A stretch of 17,813 bases of DNA from Bacteroidetes bacterium CG2_30_32_10 (GTDB lineage Bacteria; Bacteroidota; Bacteroidia; Bacteroidales; CG2-30-32-10): contig MNXO01000115.1 of NCBI GenBank assembly GCA_001872995.1, forward strand, positions 817 to 18,629, written 5' to 3'. A program made the translations under genes and the position numbers. Position 1 is the first letter of the stretch. The number at the start of each line of letters is the position of its first letter. Below the pieces are notes generated by a model. That model did not search any database and was not told where the DNA came from. It worked only from the letters and a program-made list of their open reading frames with translations. Positions 1 through 8,445 of the stretch are shown in pieces.

Positions 1-1103
1 GTCAAACATTAAACCCTTATTACCAAGGAATTGCTGAAGAAGTAAGTTATGATACCATCTATAATCGTTTACAAACTTTTGAAAACTTTGGTAATAAAGG
101 CTTATCTTCACAAGGATTAAAAAACACAGCAAAATGGATTATTTATTTTTACACCAATTTAGGTTTTACCGACATTAAAGTGGACACATTTATATATTCT
201 GGAAATCAACTATACAATATTATTATTACTAAAATAGGAACGGAATATCCTAATAAATACTTCATTATTGATGGGCATTACGATGCAGCTAATTGTCCAG
301 GCACTGATGATAATGGAAGTGGGACTGTTATAGTAATGGAAGTTGCTCGCTTATTGAAAGATATTAATACTAAGTATTCCATAAAATTCATACATTTCAC
401 TGGCGAAGAATCTGGCTTTATTGGTAGTCATTATTATGTAAACAATACTGTGATTCCTCAAAATATGGATATTTTGCTTCTTTTAAATGTTGATATGGTT
501 GGCGGAACCGCTGGAATGACCAACGATATTATTAAATGTGAAAGAGATGAAGCAGGTCAATCACAAAATAATGCAACATCTTACGCTTATACAGATACTT
601 TGGCAACATTAACAAGCTTATATTCCAGCATGCAAACCGAAATATCTAACGCTTATGGTTCCGATTATATGCCATTTGAACAAAATGGAGAGATTATAAC
701 TGGCTATTATGAATACAATGAAAATCCTTACAATCACACTTCAGGCGATATACTTATTCATATGGACCCTCTTAGTGTGAAAGAACTCACTAAAGCAGCA
801 ACTGGCGCAACCTTATATTTTTCTCAAGCCTTTAACGCCTCCATTATAAATAAAGATAATATTAAAAACACCCATATTCAACTATTTCCGAATCCAAGTA
901 ACAATGTACTTTATATTAACTCTGATAAAAACATTTATTTTACACTTACCAACCTAATTGGTGAGAAAATTATTGATAGCATTTATGTAAGAAAGGGACA
1001 ACAAACAATTAACATTAAAAGCATTTCGTCTGGTTCTTATTTTTATATGTTTACCAATGAAGATAATAAATTTGAAGGTTCTGGAAAACTGTTAATTAAA
1101 TAA
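1..1103 (+). CDS. Secreted M28 family zinc peptidase with T9SS sorting domain (5' partial)
   Basis: The frame is open from the first full codon (position 3) to TAA at 1101-1103, so the true start lies left of the window; a GTG at 180 is only an internal codon. Dinuclear-zinc M28 aminopeptidase residues are visible in order: His in GHYDAA (276-278), the bridging Asp of GTDDNGSG (306-308), the Glu pair of FTGEESG (general base and ligand), Asp in LNVDMVGG and His in YNHTSGD. The last ~75 residues, beginning near IQLFPNPSNN and ending in KLLIK, match the type A T9SS C-terminal sorting domain. The protein is therefore expected to cross the outer membrane by T9SS and be surface-anchored or released. 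Substrate specificity (aminopeptidase, carboxypeptidase or other) cannot be told. It converges on recX with only 4 bp between the stop codons. Confidence 0.93.
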   Translation, partial: QTLNPYYQGIAEEVSYDTIYNRLQTFENFGNKGLSSQGLKNTAKWIIYFYTNLGFTDIKVDTFIYSGNQLYNIIITKIGTEYPNKYFIIDGHYDAANCPGTDDNGSGTVIVMEVARLLKDINTKYSIKFIHFTGEESGFIGSHYYVNNTVIPQNMDILLLLNVDMVGGTAGMTNDIIKCERDEAGQSQNNATSYAYTDTLATLTSLYSSMQTEISNAYGSDYMPFEQNGEIITGYYEYNENPYNHTSGDILIHMDPLSVKELTKAATGATLYFSQAFNASIINKDNIKNTHIQLFPNPSNNVLYINSDKNIYFTLTNLIGEKIIDSIYVRKGQQTINIKSISSGSYFYMFTNEDNKFEGSGKLLIK

Positions 1104-1107
1104 TTTT

Positions 1108-1590
1108 TTACTTTAATTTGATAAATATTTCAATCTGTTCCCACACAAGATTGTTTTCATACCCTTTTGAAACAGCATATTCAGCTAGTTTATTTTTATA
1201 AACGAACGTATTGGCGTTCTTTATCAACTTCGCTTTTTTATTTATTATATTTTTAAGGACATCTATGTAATCTTTATCAGATATTTCTTTTAAAGCATTA
1301 GATATACAATATTCTGAAATTTTTCTTTTTCTAAGTTCGTTTTTAATTTTAATTTTACCCCATTGTTTTATTTTAAATTTACCATTTGTGTATGCTTTGG
1401 CAAATCGTTCTTCGTTAATAAATTGATTGGTGATTAAATCTGCAATAATACTTTCAACTTCTTGAGAATGCATGCCCCATTCATATAATTTATTTCTCAT
1501 TTCGCTTTGGCAACGTTCCTGATAAACACAATATTTCTCAGATTTATCTAGTGCTTGATGATAATTGAGAAGTGGCTTTTTTTCATTCAT
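1108..1590 (-). CDS. recX: Regulatory protein RecX
   Basis: This 160-residue protein has the all-helical RecX layout. The core stretch around LYEWGMHSQEVESIIADL followed by FINEERFAKAYTNGKFKIKQWGK and a second, more diverged repeat (IKNELRKRKISEYCISNAL) is characteristic of the family. RecX proteins bind RecA filaments and usually inhibit recombinase activity in the cytoplasm. The length is normal for Bacteroidota RecX. The gene follows the anti-sigma-like gene after 32 bp on the same strand, so it may be the third gene of the sigma operon; no terminator or separate promoter is visible in that gap. It ends 4 bp from the convergent M28 peptidase gene without a recognisable terminator. Confidence 0.9.
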   Translation of the reverse strand: MNEKKPLLNYHQALDKSEKYCVYQERCQSEMRNKLYEWGMHSQEVESIIADLITNQFINEERFAKAYTNGKFKIKQWGKIKIKNELRKRKISEYCISNALKEISDKDYIDVLKNIINKKAKLIKNANTFVYKNKLAEYAVSKGYENNLVWEQIEIFIKLK

Positions 1591-1622
1591 TTGATTATCT
1601 ATACAATCAGCGTTTCAATCAG

Positions 1623-2915
1623 TTATTTTGTATTGTAATTTTTGGAAAAAGAGAAGTTTTTGCCAATTAAAGCATAAGAATTATCAGGATTTAAAACATC
1701 TTTTTTGAGTTGAATATCATTCTTGGTAAACTTATTAATACCCGCAACTCCCGCTTGAGCGATATCCCATCCTGTTATTCTGTCGTGAGGTTGATTAAAC
1801 TCCTTGTCTGATTGATTTATATTTTTACGAAATTTACTAATGAGAAACTCTTTTATTGTTAATGGCTCAGAACTTTTATTATTCTGCATATCAGAATTAT
1901 CAGCTAACAAATCATTATTAAAAGTTATTGGTTTAGCTGAACCACGAAGTGTAACTATTTTATCTTTATTAACTTTTTCAATTGGAATATACGCAATTTG
2001 CGTTGGATGAACTGAGAATAAAGTGTTCTCATTGATATGCTGCAAATTAATAGCTAAATTTGGTTTTATTTCCTTATTAAATTTGTTGGAGGTACCGTTG
2101 CGTGTGCCTATTTTTGATGAATTATCAAAAACATCTCTATTAACAGGATTAATAGATGCTGTTAACGTTTTTTTTCTATTCTGAATCATTAAAAAATAAA
2201 TCCCAAATACGATAAAAATTGAAGCTGCAATAGCAATATATTTGTAAAAACTGCTGTTTTCTTTAGTTTTAGAAGCTATTACAAATTTTTTTAGTTCTTT
2301 TTTGTTATTATAAACAATTGTTGTATCAGGAATAAGCTTTGTTTGTTTAAATAAATTAAGCTCTTTGAGCAGATGTTTATTCTGCAAAACAAATTTCTCT
2401 AAATTTTGAGCTTCTTCAAGCGTTAAATCACCTTCACAATCATCTATAAAAAAAATTTCATAATTAGTTTTGTTAATAGAACCAACAGCAACAATTTCAT
2501 TCTTTTTAAGGTTGTCTTTATTTTCAAATATTATAGAAGTGTCTGGTTTTAGTTTGCTTAACTTTAACAAATGGTATGTTTCAGCTAAATGCGGATTTTT
2601 TTGAATGAAAAAATGTACTTCTTTAGATTCCTTTTCTGAAAGGTCATTTTCAACCTCAGCAACAAAAAACATCTCATAATTAGATGAATCAATTGAGCCA
2701 AAAGAAATAATATCCTTTTTTTTAAGACTTTCTTTGTCCTCGAAAACAATTTCATCATCAACAACAAGAGAAATATTCTCAAAAGAATCGAATTCTTCTT
2801 TTATATCAGGGTTTTTATTAATAAAAACAAATAACTCACTTACCTGAGGGGAGTTTAAATTTCCATCAAAGTAATCAAGAAAAAATTCTTCGTAGTTATT
2901 TCTATTTATTTTCAT
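1623..2915 (-). CDS. Membrane-anchored anti-sigma-factor-like protein with three N-terminal repeats
   Basis: This 430-residue protein lies 2 bp downstream of an ECF sigma factor gene, the usual position of the cognate anti-sigma factor. Residues 1-216 are three copies of a ~72-residue unit: NYE at 7, 79 and 151; FF at 11, 83 and 155; Leu at 20, 92 and 164; Asp at 53, 125 and 197; LKK at 64, 136 and 208. Each unit resembles the short helical N-terminal domain that Bacteroidota anti-sigma-like proteins carry once. One transmembrane helix follows at about 223-244 (IAIAASIFIVFGIYFLMI), then ~185 polar residues that should lie in the periplasm. I infer a cytoplasmic sigma-binding part, an anchor and a periplasmic sensing part. 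I see no zinc-binding HxxxCxxC motif. Sigma binding is inferred from position and layout, not from a recognised named domain. Confidence 0.75.
   Translation of the reverse strand: MKINRNNYEEFFLDYFDGNLNSPQVSELFVFINKNPDIKEEFDSFENISLVVDDEIVFEDKESLKKKDIISFGSIDSSNYEMFFVAEVENDLSEKESKEVHFFIQKNPHLAETYHLLKLSKLKPDTSIIFENKDNLKKNEIVAVGSINKTNYEIFFIDDCEGDLTLEEAQNLEKFVLQNKHLLKELNLFKQTKLIPDTTIVYNNKKELKKFVIASKTKENSSFYKYIAIAASIFIVFGIYFLMIQNRKKTLTASINPVNRDVFDNSSKIGTRNGTSNKFNKEIKPNLAINLQHINENTLFSVHPTQIAYIPIEKVNKDKIVTLRGSAKPITFNNDLLADNSDMQNNKSSEPLTIKEFLISKFRKNINQSDKEFNQPHDRITGWDIAQAGVAGINKFTKNDIQLKKDVLNPDNSYALIGKNFSFSKNYNTK
2268..2915 (-). repeat. Three in-frame tandem 216-bp repeats coding for 72-residue units
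   Basis: Reading on the minus strand, the units cover about 2915-2700, 2699-2484 and 2483-2268. The period is exactly 72 codons with no insertion or deletion between key residues (NYE, FF, NP/NK, PD, LKK). The copies have diverged strongly at the DNA level, so this is an old intragenic duplication rather than a recent slippage product. Confidence 0.85.
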
Positions 2916-2917
2916 TT

Positions 2918-3403
2918 TTATATAACTCTATCTAAACTGCCAATATAATTTTTTAAGAAAACCCTTGCTCTATATATATAAACTTTAACTTGCGACTCGG
3001 TTAAGTGGGTTATTTTACCAATTTCTTCGTAAGAACATCCTTCATAATCTCGTAAAAGTACAACAGATTTCTGAATTTCAGGTAATTTATCAACCGCTTT
3101 ATTCAATATATCTTTTAAACCAAGGTACTCACTGCTGTGTGAATGCTTATTTAAAGCAACTTCATCTAATTCTGATTGATTTTTATCTTTTCTAATCGCA
3201 TCAATCATAGTATGGTATGCTGCTGTGAATAGATAGGACTTTGATTTTTTATAATCAATTTCATTTACTTTTATCCACATTTTTTCAAATGCATCTTGCA
3301 CCACATCTTTTGCTTTATCCTCATCTTTAATGTTTTTGAGAATAAAACGATAAACCCCGTTTGAATGGTCGTCAACACATTGATTGAACTCTGCAGTAGT
3401 CAT
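2918..3403 (-). CDS. ECF-type RNA polymerase sigma-70 factor
   Basis: This 161-residue protein has two domains. Region sigma-2 is at about 10-75, with DKAKDVVQDAFEKMW and the SKSYLFTAAYHTMIDAIRK segment that meets the -10 element. Region sigma-4 is at about 105-155, with LPEIQKSVVLLRDYEGCSYEEI and the recognition helix TESQVKVYIYRARVFL. The length is typical of ECF factors, and there is no sigma-1.1 or sigma-3. It is followed after 2 bp by the membrane-anchored anti-sigma-like gene, so the pair probably forms one envelope-responsive switch. The signal and target genes are unknown. A promoter of the housekeeping Bacteroidota type lies ~90 bp upstream. Confidence 0.95.
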   Translation of the reverse strand: MTTAEFNQCVDDHSNGVYRFILKNIKDEDKAKDVVQDAFEKMWIKVNEIDYKKSKSYLFTAAYHTMIDAIRKDKNQSELDEVALNKHSHSSEYLGLKDILNKAVDKLPEIQKSVVLLRDYEGCSYEEIGKITHLTESQVKVYIYRARVFLKNYIGSLDRVI

Positions 3404-3494
3404 TCTATGTTTTTACTTATAATTCTCTGTTAAGACGCAAAGGTGAATGAGAAAGTTACAATTAAAAATAAATTATTTACAATTTTGGTTTCCA

Positions 3495-3526
3495 CAAACT
3501 TACGTATTAAAACTATAATGAACAAA
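3495..3526 (-). promoter_or_regulatory. Predicted promoter of the sigma/anti-sigma/recX operon
   Basis: On the minus strand TTTG (3526-3523), a 20-bp spacer and TAAGTTTG (3502-3495) fit the Bacteroidota consensus TTTG-N~19-TAnnTTTG. It would give a leader of roughly 85 nt before the ATG at 3403. A second possible -7 box, CACCTTTG at 3445-3438, has one mismatch and no partner at the right distance. Confidence 0.55.
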
Positions 3527-3571
3527 TATTCTAAAATTTTTTAATTCATTTTCACTGCAATTTGTTTTTAC

Positions 3572-3579
3572 TACATTTG
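3572..3579 (+). promoter_or_regulatory. Predicted -7 box for the O-methyltransferase/M16 operon
   Basis: TACATTTG matches TAnnTTTG and lies 25 bp before the ATG at 3604. The -33 position holds only TTTT (around 3549-3552), so the match is partial. It is divergent from the sigma-operon promoter in the same 200-bp gap. Confidence 0.45.
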
Positions 3580-3603
3580 TAAACTTTAAAACATAATTGT
3601 TTT

Positions 3604-4242
3604 ATGATGATTAGCCCCGATATCGAATCTTATGCCGAACAACATTCAAAACCAGAATCTATTGTTTTGCAAAAATTATATAGAGAAACACATTTAAAAG
3701 TTATCCATCCCAGAATGTTATCAGGGCAATTGCAAGGTAAATTGCTTCAGTTTATGAGTCAAATGATTAAACCAAAAAACATTCTTGAAATTGGCACATT
3801 TACTGGTTATTCTGCCATTTGCTTGTCAGAGGGACTTATTGAAAATGGAATCATTCATACCATTGAGATTAACTACGAACTCGAAGATATTGCCAGAAAA
3901 TATTTTGAAGAAGCATCAACCACTAATAAAACAAAATTATATATAGGTAATGCCATAGACATTATTCCAACTCTTGAAGAAACTTTTGATTTAGTATTTA
4001 TTGATGCGGATAAAGAAAACTATCGTAAATATTACGACTTAGTATTCAATAAAGTAAGAAAAGGAGGTTTTATAATAGCTGACAATGTGCTTTGGAGCGG
4101 AAAAGTTTTAGAAGAACCTCACCATAACGATAAAGATACCATAGAAATAATTGCATTTAACAAAATGGTGTTGCAAGACGAAAGAGTTGATAATTTATTG
4201 CTCCCATTTAGGGATGGATTGATGATAATTAGAAAAAAATAA
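3604..4242 (+). CDS. SAM-dependent O-methyltransferase (caffeoyl-CoA/catechol OMT-like family)
   Basis: This is a 212-residue class I methyltransferase. The SAM-binding loop is EIGTFTGYS at 62-70, with the acidic end of strand 2 at Glu88 (TIEIN). The metal-binding pattern of the cation-dependent O-methyltransferase family is present: Asp134 in VFIDADKENY, and Asp160-Asn161 in IIADNVLWSG. Length and architecture match the YrrM/caffeoyl-CoA OMT group, which transfers methyl groups to hydroxyls of small molecules; some members modify tRNA uridine derivatives (TrmR-like), so the substrate is open. ATG 3604 is chosen; ATG 3607 is an equally possible start one codon later. The gene is followed after 8 bp by the M16 peptidase, probably on one transcript. 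Confidence 0.88.
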   Translation: MMISPDIESYAEQHSKPESIVLQKLYRETHLKVIHPRMLSGQLQGKLLQFMSQMIKPKNILEIGTFTGYSAICLSEGLIENGIIHTIEINYELEDIARKYFEEASTTNKTKLYIGNAIDIIPTLEETFDLVFIDADKENYRKYYDLVFNKVRKGGFIIADNVLWSGKVLEEPHHNDKDTIEIIAFNKMVLQDERVDNLLLPFRDGLMIIRKK

Positions 4243-4250
4243 TAAAAGCT

Positions 4251-5477
4251 ATGGAATATCAATATGCAACTTTATCAAATGGTATTAGAGTCATTCACAA
4301 ACAAGTTGATTCGATAGTTGCACATTGTGGAATTATCATCAACACAGGTTCACGCGACGAAAGTGAAAGAGAACAAGGTATTGCCCATTTCATTGAACAC
4401 GTCATTTTTAAAGGAACTCAAAAAAGGAAAGCTTTTCATATCTTAAATAGATTAGAAGATGTAGGGGGTGAATTAAATGCTTTTACCACCAAAGAAGATA
4501 CATGTATTTACGCTTCTTTTATTGAAAAATATTACGATAGAGCAATTGAGCTTATTTCAGATATTGTGTTTAACTCAACTTTTCCTGAAAAAGAACTTGA
4601 AAAAGAAAAAGATGTAGTAATTGATGAAATCAATTCTTATAAAGACACCCCTACTGAAGCTATTTTCGATGATTTTGAAGGTATTTTATTTGCTGGACAT
4701 CCTTTAGGTAAAAATATTTTAGGCAAAAAAGCAAATATTAAGAACTTTAAAAGGCAAGAAATTCTCAATTTTATTAAAAATAATTATCATACCAACGAAA
4801 TTGTAATCAGCTCTGTGGGGAAAATACAATTTACAAAGCTCCTTAGAATAATTGAAAAATATATATCCCCAATTCCTCAAAACCTTAGGACTACACAACG
4901 AATACCCTTTGAAAATTATATTCCTCAACATAAATCAATCAGAAAAAGCTATTATCAAACACATTGCGTCATTGGAAACGTTGCATACAATCATCTCAAT
5001 GAAAAAAAAAATAGTTTAATACTGTTAAACAACATTCTCGGTGGACCGGGGTTAAATTCTAAACTTAGTCTCGCCATTAGAGAAAAATACGGTTTTTGTT
5101 ATAATATAGAATCTCTTTATACGCCCTATTTCGACACAGGAATTTTTGGTATATACCTTGCCACCGATAAAGAATTTGTGGAGAAAACGATTTCGCTTAC
5201 TTTTAAAGAATTAGAAAAACTAAAGAAAAACAAATTAAGCGATCTGCAATTAAAAAAATATAAACAACAGTTAATTGGTCAAATAGCTATCTCCAACGAA
5301 TCAAATTCTCTCGAAATGGCTACTATGGGCAAAAGCATATTGGTTTATGGGCAAGTGGAAACTATTGAAGAAATAAATCAAAAAATTGAATGCCTCACTG
5401 CAGAACAATTAATAGAAGTAGCCAACGAAATATTTAATACTGATAATTTAAGTATGCTTACTTTCGAATCCAAGTAA
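4251..5477 (+). CDS. M16 family zinc metallopeptidase (processing-peptidase-like)
   Basis: This 408-residue protein has the inverted zinc motif HFIEH at 46-50 and the third ligand Glu126 (VVIDEINSYKD), exactly 76 residues after His50, as in active M16 subunits. Residues 1-200 form the catalytic half; residues ~210-408 form the second, inactive half, with GGPGLNSKLSLAIREKYGFCY typical of the C-terminal lobe. The length matches bacterial M16B proteins related to mitochondrial processing peptidase. No signal peptide is seen, so it is probably cytoplasmic. All catalytic residues are present, so it need not depend on a partner subunit for activity, although M16B enzymes usually dimerise. It is co-directional with the methyltransferase at 8 bp spacing. 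The physiological substrate is unknown. Confidence 0.93.
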   Translation: MEYQYATLSNGIRVIHKQVDSIVAHCGIIINTGSRDESEREQGIAHFIEHVIFKGTQKRKAFHILNRLEDVGGELNAFTTKEDTCIYASFIEKYYDRAIELISDIVFNSTFPEKELEKEKDVVIDEINSYKDTPTEAIFDDFEGILFAGHPLGKNILGKKANIKNFKRQEILNFIKNNYHTNEIVISSVGKIQFTKLLRIIEKYISPIPQNLRTTQRIPFENYIPQHKSIRKSYYQTHCVIGNVAYNHLNEKKNSLILLNNILGGPGLNSKLSLAIREKYGFCYNIESLYTPYFDTGIFGIYLATDKEFVEKTISLTFKELEKLKKNKLSDLQLKKYKQQLIGQIAISNESNSLEMATMGKSILVYGQVETIEEINQKIECLTAEQLIEVANEIFNTDNLSMLTFESK

Positions 5478-5660
5478 TATTCATTTCTAATCTTTAAGTT
5501 GTTTATTAAAAATGTATTTTTTTAAAAATATACTATTTTTGTATTTTATGCGTTATAAATAAAATAATACTTTTTTCATACATTCTGTTGTTTTTTTATT
5601 TTAAATTCAAAATACATTATTAAATTAAGTCATTTGTTAAACCATTAAAAACAAAAAGCT
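5478..5660. other. AT-rich intergenic region before the sprE-like gene
   Basis: The stretch is very AT-rich. TATTTTTG at 5534-5541 fits the -7 pattern but has no -33 partner at a suitable distance. A bulged AT hairpin at 5514-5533 may help to end the M16 transcript. No small gene is supported. Confidence 0.4.
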
Positions 5661-8294
5661 TTGATAAATAAAACCTTTCGATTCGCACTATTCTCGATAT
5701 ATATTGTGCTACTATTGGCAATTGTTTCTTGTTCTACCAAGAAAAATAAATTTTTTAATCGTAAATATCATAGTACTACTGCACATTATAATGCCTTTTT
5801 TAATGGAAATGAAGGATTAAAAGAAGGAGTTGCTGCTTTAAGCAAAGCGCATATTGATGATTATAGCAACATTTTACAGATTTATAAATTAGGAACTCCT
5901 GAAAATGCACAAACCATTTTCCCTCAAATGGATTTAGCTATTAAAAAAGGCTCTATTTCCATTCAAAAGCATTCCATGTTTATTAAAAACAAGGAATACA
6001 ACAAATGGATTGATAAATGCTATATGATTATTGGGAAAGCACAGTATTATAAAAAAGATTACGAGCTTGCTATTACTACATTTGAATATATTGTTGCACA
6101 ATTCCCTAATCCCGTAAAATCTGAAGCATTGCTTTGGATTGTTCGCTGCTATAACGAAAAACATCAATACGAAAAAGCCCAATACTATTTAGACCAAATT
6201 AAAGAAAGTGTAAAGAAAAAAAATATCAATAAATATACTGAAAAAGAGTATCCTATTGTGTTGGCTGATTTTTATATCAAACAACAGAACTACGATTTAG
6301 CCATCAAACACCTGACAGATGCAATAAAACTAAACAAGAATAAAAAAATTAGAACAAGACTCACATTTATTCTTGCTCAAGTTTACGAAAGGAACAATAA
6401 TCTTAAAAAAGCATCAACCGAATACTCCAACGTAATCAAACTAAAACCACCTTACGAAATGGCTTTTAATGCTAGAATTAGTTTAGCAAAATGTTACGAT
6501 GCAGGCTCTTCAAACAGTAAGTTAATTAAAAAAGAATTAACAAAAATGTTAAAAGACAAGAAAAACAAAGATTATCTTGACCAAATTTACTATTCTTTTG
6601 CCGAAATAGCCCTTAAAGAAGGCGATACACTCTCTGCCATCAAATATTTAAAACTTTCAACAAGAACCAGCCTCACCAATACCAAACAAAAAGCCATTTC
6701 TTTTCTCAAACTTGCCAACATATACTTCGCTCAAAGAGATTATGAGCCTTCAGCGCTAAACTACGACAGCACCATGACATTTTTACCAAAAGATTATCCA
6801 GATTATAAAAAAATTGAAACCCAAAAAACAACCCTCAATAATTTAGTGAAAAACATTCGCATTGTTGCATTGGAAGATAGTTTGCAACTTATTTCTAAAA
6901 TGTCGCCTATAGAGCAAGAAACTTTTGTTCAAAAAATAATTGACGATATTGTTAAGCAAGAGCAGAAGAAAATGCAGGAAGAAATGGAAAAACAACAATT
7001 GCTTTTGCTAACTCAGAATAATAACAATCAGAATAACACTACCATTGGAGGTCAATGGTATTTTTACAACTCCTCTGCCGTTAGCTTTGGTTATTCTGAA
7101 TTTACTAAAAAATGGGGAAATAGAAAACTTGAAGACAATTGGAGATTGAGCAACAAAATGCTAACCGTAAATTTTGGGGATGACAATCTTGACAATAACG
7201 GGGAAAACACTACCGACAGCACAGGAAAAACCAAAACAACAAATAAAAAAGACAAAAATTTTTATTTAAAAAACATTCCTAATACACAAGAACAGATAGA
7301 CTCTTCCAATAAAAAAATATTCAACGCTCTTTCCTCTATGGGAGTTATCTATAAAGAAGAATTATTAGATGCGCCTTACGCCATTGAAACTTTTGAAGAT
7401 ATTCCTAAGCGTTTTACTGAAGAACAATTCAATTTATGCCCACCCTATTACCAACTATATCGTTTATATAGCCAAAATGGGAATACTTCAAAAGCAGAAT
7501 ACTACAAAAACCTTATTTACACAAAATACCCCAATAGCGATTATGCCCAGTTATTGAAAAATCCAGATTATTCTAAAAACATTGCAAAAAACGAAAATGA
7601 AGCAGAAAAGTATTATAAGCTTACTTATGAGTTATATGTGCAAAACAATTATACTGAAGTGATTGCTAACGTGAATAAAGCCAAAAATTTGTTTGGTAAA
7701 AACTCCCTACTTCCAAAATTCGACTATCTTAAAGCTCTTGCTATTGCCAAAACACAGCCTGTTGATTCGTTTGAAGTGGCTCTTAAAAATATTTTGAAAA
7801 ATTATCCTGATAGCAGCGAAATTAAAAACCTAACTTTAATAAGTTTGGATTATATTGCTAAAAACCGCAAGACAATTGCTTCGGATTCGCTCAATAAACA
7901 GCCAACAATAAACAATGCCCTTTTTAAATATGAACCTGAAGCCATCCATTTTTATGTGATGATTATTGATATTGTTGCAAATAATATCAATATCAACGAA
8001 TTGAAATATAAAATATCCGATTTTAATAGCAAATACTATGGTTCTAATGATTATAGCATTAGTAATGCTTTCTATAATGATAAAAGTCAGTATATTCTTG
8101 TTTCGAGCTTTGAAGGTAAAGATAAATCTTTGACCTATTTTAATGGAATTAAACAGAGCAAAGAAGTTTTTGTTGATATCGACCCTGCCTTTGTTATCCA
8201 ATTTGTTATTTCAGTTGATAATTTTGCAACATTCTATAAAAACAAGAACTTGCTGCAATATATGGAATTTTATAAAGAAGCTTATTTAAAATAA
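5661..8294 (+). CDS. sprE: SprE/PorW-type T9SS and gliding TPR lipoprotein
   Basis: This 877-residue protein starts with TTG at 5661: a TAA closes the frame at 5646-5648, and the signal peptide would be lost with any later start. Residues 1-24 are a lipoprotein signal ending in the lipobox IVSC (Cys24). The segment RKYHSTTAHYNAFFNGNEG, the following LGTPENAQTIFPQMDLAIKK region and KHSMFIKNKEYNKWID are characteristic of SprE (Flavobacterium) and PorW (Porphyromonas). TPR-like helical repeats fill ~120-400, a Gln/Asn-rich charged stretch lies at ~433-460, further TPRs at ~600-720, and the end (FVISVDNFATFYKNKNLLQ) resembles the family C-terminus. SprE/PorW is an outer-membrane lipoprotein required for T9SS secretion. 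The window also encodes a T9SS client (the M28 peptidase). The symbol follows the Flavobacterium name. Confidence 0.85.
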   Translation: MINKTFRFALFSIYIVLLLAIVSCSTKKNKFFNRKYHSTTAHYNAFFNGNEGLKEGVAALSKAHIDDYSNILQIYKLGTPENAQTIFPQMDLAIKKGSISIQKHSMFIKNKEYNKWIDKCYMIIGKAQYYKKDYELAITTFEYIVAQFPNPVKSEALLWIVRCYNEKHQYEKAQYYLDQIKESVKKKNINKYTEKEYPIVLADFYIKQQNYDLAIKHLTDAIKLNKNKKIRTRLTFILAQVYERNNNLKKASTEYSNVIKLKPPYEMAFNARISLAKCYDAGSSNSKLIKKELTKMLKDKKNKDYLDQIYYSFAEIALKEGDTLSAIKYLKLSTRTSLTNTKQKAISFLKLANIYFAQRDYEPSALNYDSTMTFLPKDYPDYKKIETQKTTLNNLVKNIRIVALEDSLQLISKMSPIEQETFVQKIIDDIVKQEQKKMQEEMEKQQLLLLTQNNNNQNNTTIGGQWYFYNSSAVSFGYSEFTKKWGNRKLEDNWRLSNKMLTVNFGDDNLDNNGENTTDSTGKTKTTNKKDKNFYLKNIPNTQEQIDSSNKKIFNALSSMGVIYKEELLDAPYAIETFEDIPKRFTEEQFNLCPPYYQLYRLYSQNGNTSKAEYYKNLIYTKYPNSDYAQLLKNPDYSKNIAKNENEAEKYYKLTYELYVQNNYTEVIANVNKAKNLFGKNSLLPKFDYLKALAIAKTQPVDSFEVALKNILKNYPDSSEIKNLTLISLDYIAKNRKTIASDSLNKQPTINNALFKYEPEAIHFYVMIIDIVANNININELKYKISDFNSKYYGSNDYSISNAFYNDKSQYILVSSFEGKDKSLTYFNGIKQSKEVFVDIDPAFVIQFVISVDNFATFYKNKNLLQYMEFYKEAYLK

Positions 8295-8319
8295 AATACC
8301 ATATTTGTTCATTTTTTAC

Positions 8320-8348
8320 AAAATCCCTTTTTTAAGGGATTTTTTTTT
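8320..8348 (+). terminator. Rho-independent terminator after the sprE-like gene
   Basis: AAAATCCCTT (8320-8329), loop TTTT, AAGGGATTTT (8334-8343), then a run of T to 8348. It lies 25 bp past the stop codon. Confidence 0.85.
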
Positions 8349-8384
8349 GTCGTATTGCAATTAATTTTGCAAAAAAAAATAAGA

Positions 8385-8418
8385 TTGATTTTTTATATCT
8401 ATAATTTTATTATCTTTG
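8385..8418 (+). promoter_or_regulatory. Predicted promoter of the VWA lipoprotein gene
   Basis: TTG (8385-8387), a 23-bp spacer and TATCTTTG (8411-8418), which fits TAnnTTTG. It lies just after the upstream terminator and 27 bp before the ATG at 8446. The spacer is at the long end of the usual range. Confidence 0.55.
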
Positions 8419-8445
8419 TATATTGTTTAACTTAATTTATGTAGT

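Noticed and set aside
180..182. GTG as the start of the M28 peptidase
   Set aside because: The same frame is open to the left edge and encodes a recognisable upstream part of the enzyme (YDTIYNRLQTFENFG), so the GTG is internal.
2585..2782. Minus-strand frame inside the anti-sigma-like gene
   Set aside because: It is a frame-shifted shadow of the repeat region, rich in Leu/Lys/Phe, and not a real protein.
7836..8201. Minus-strand open frame of 121 codons inside the sprE-like gene
   Set aside because: It is antisense to a clear gene, has no family likeness, and arises from codon bias of AT-rich DNA. The same holds for other antisense frames, such as 14879-15250 and 5934-6182.
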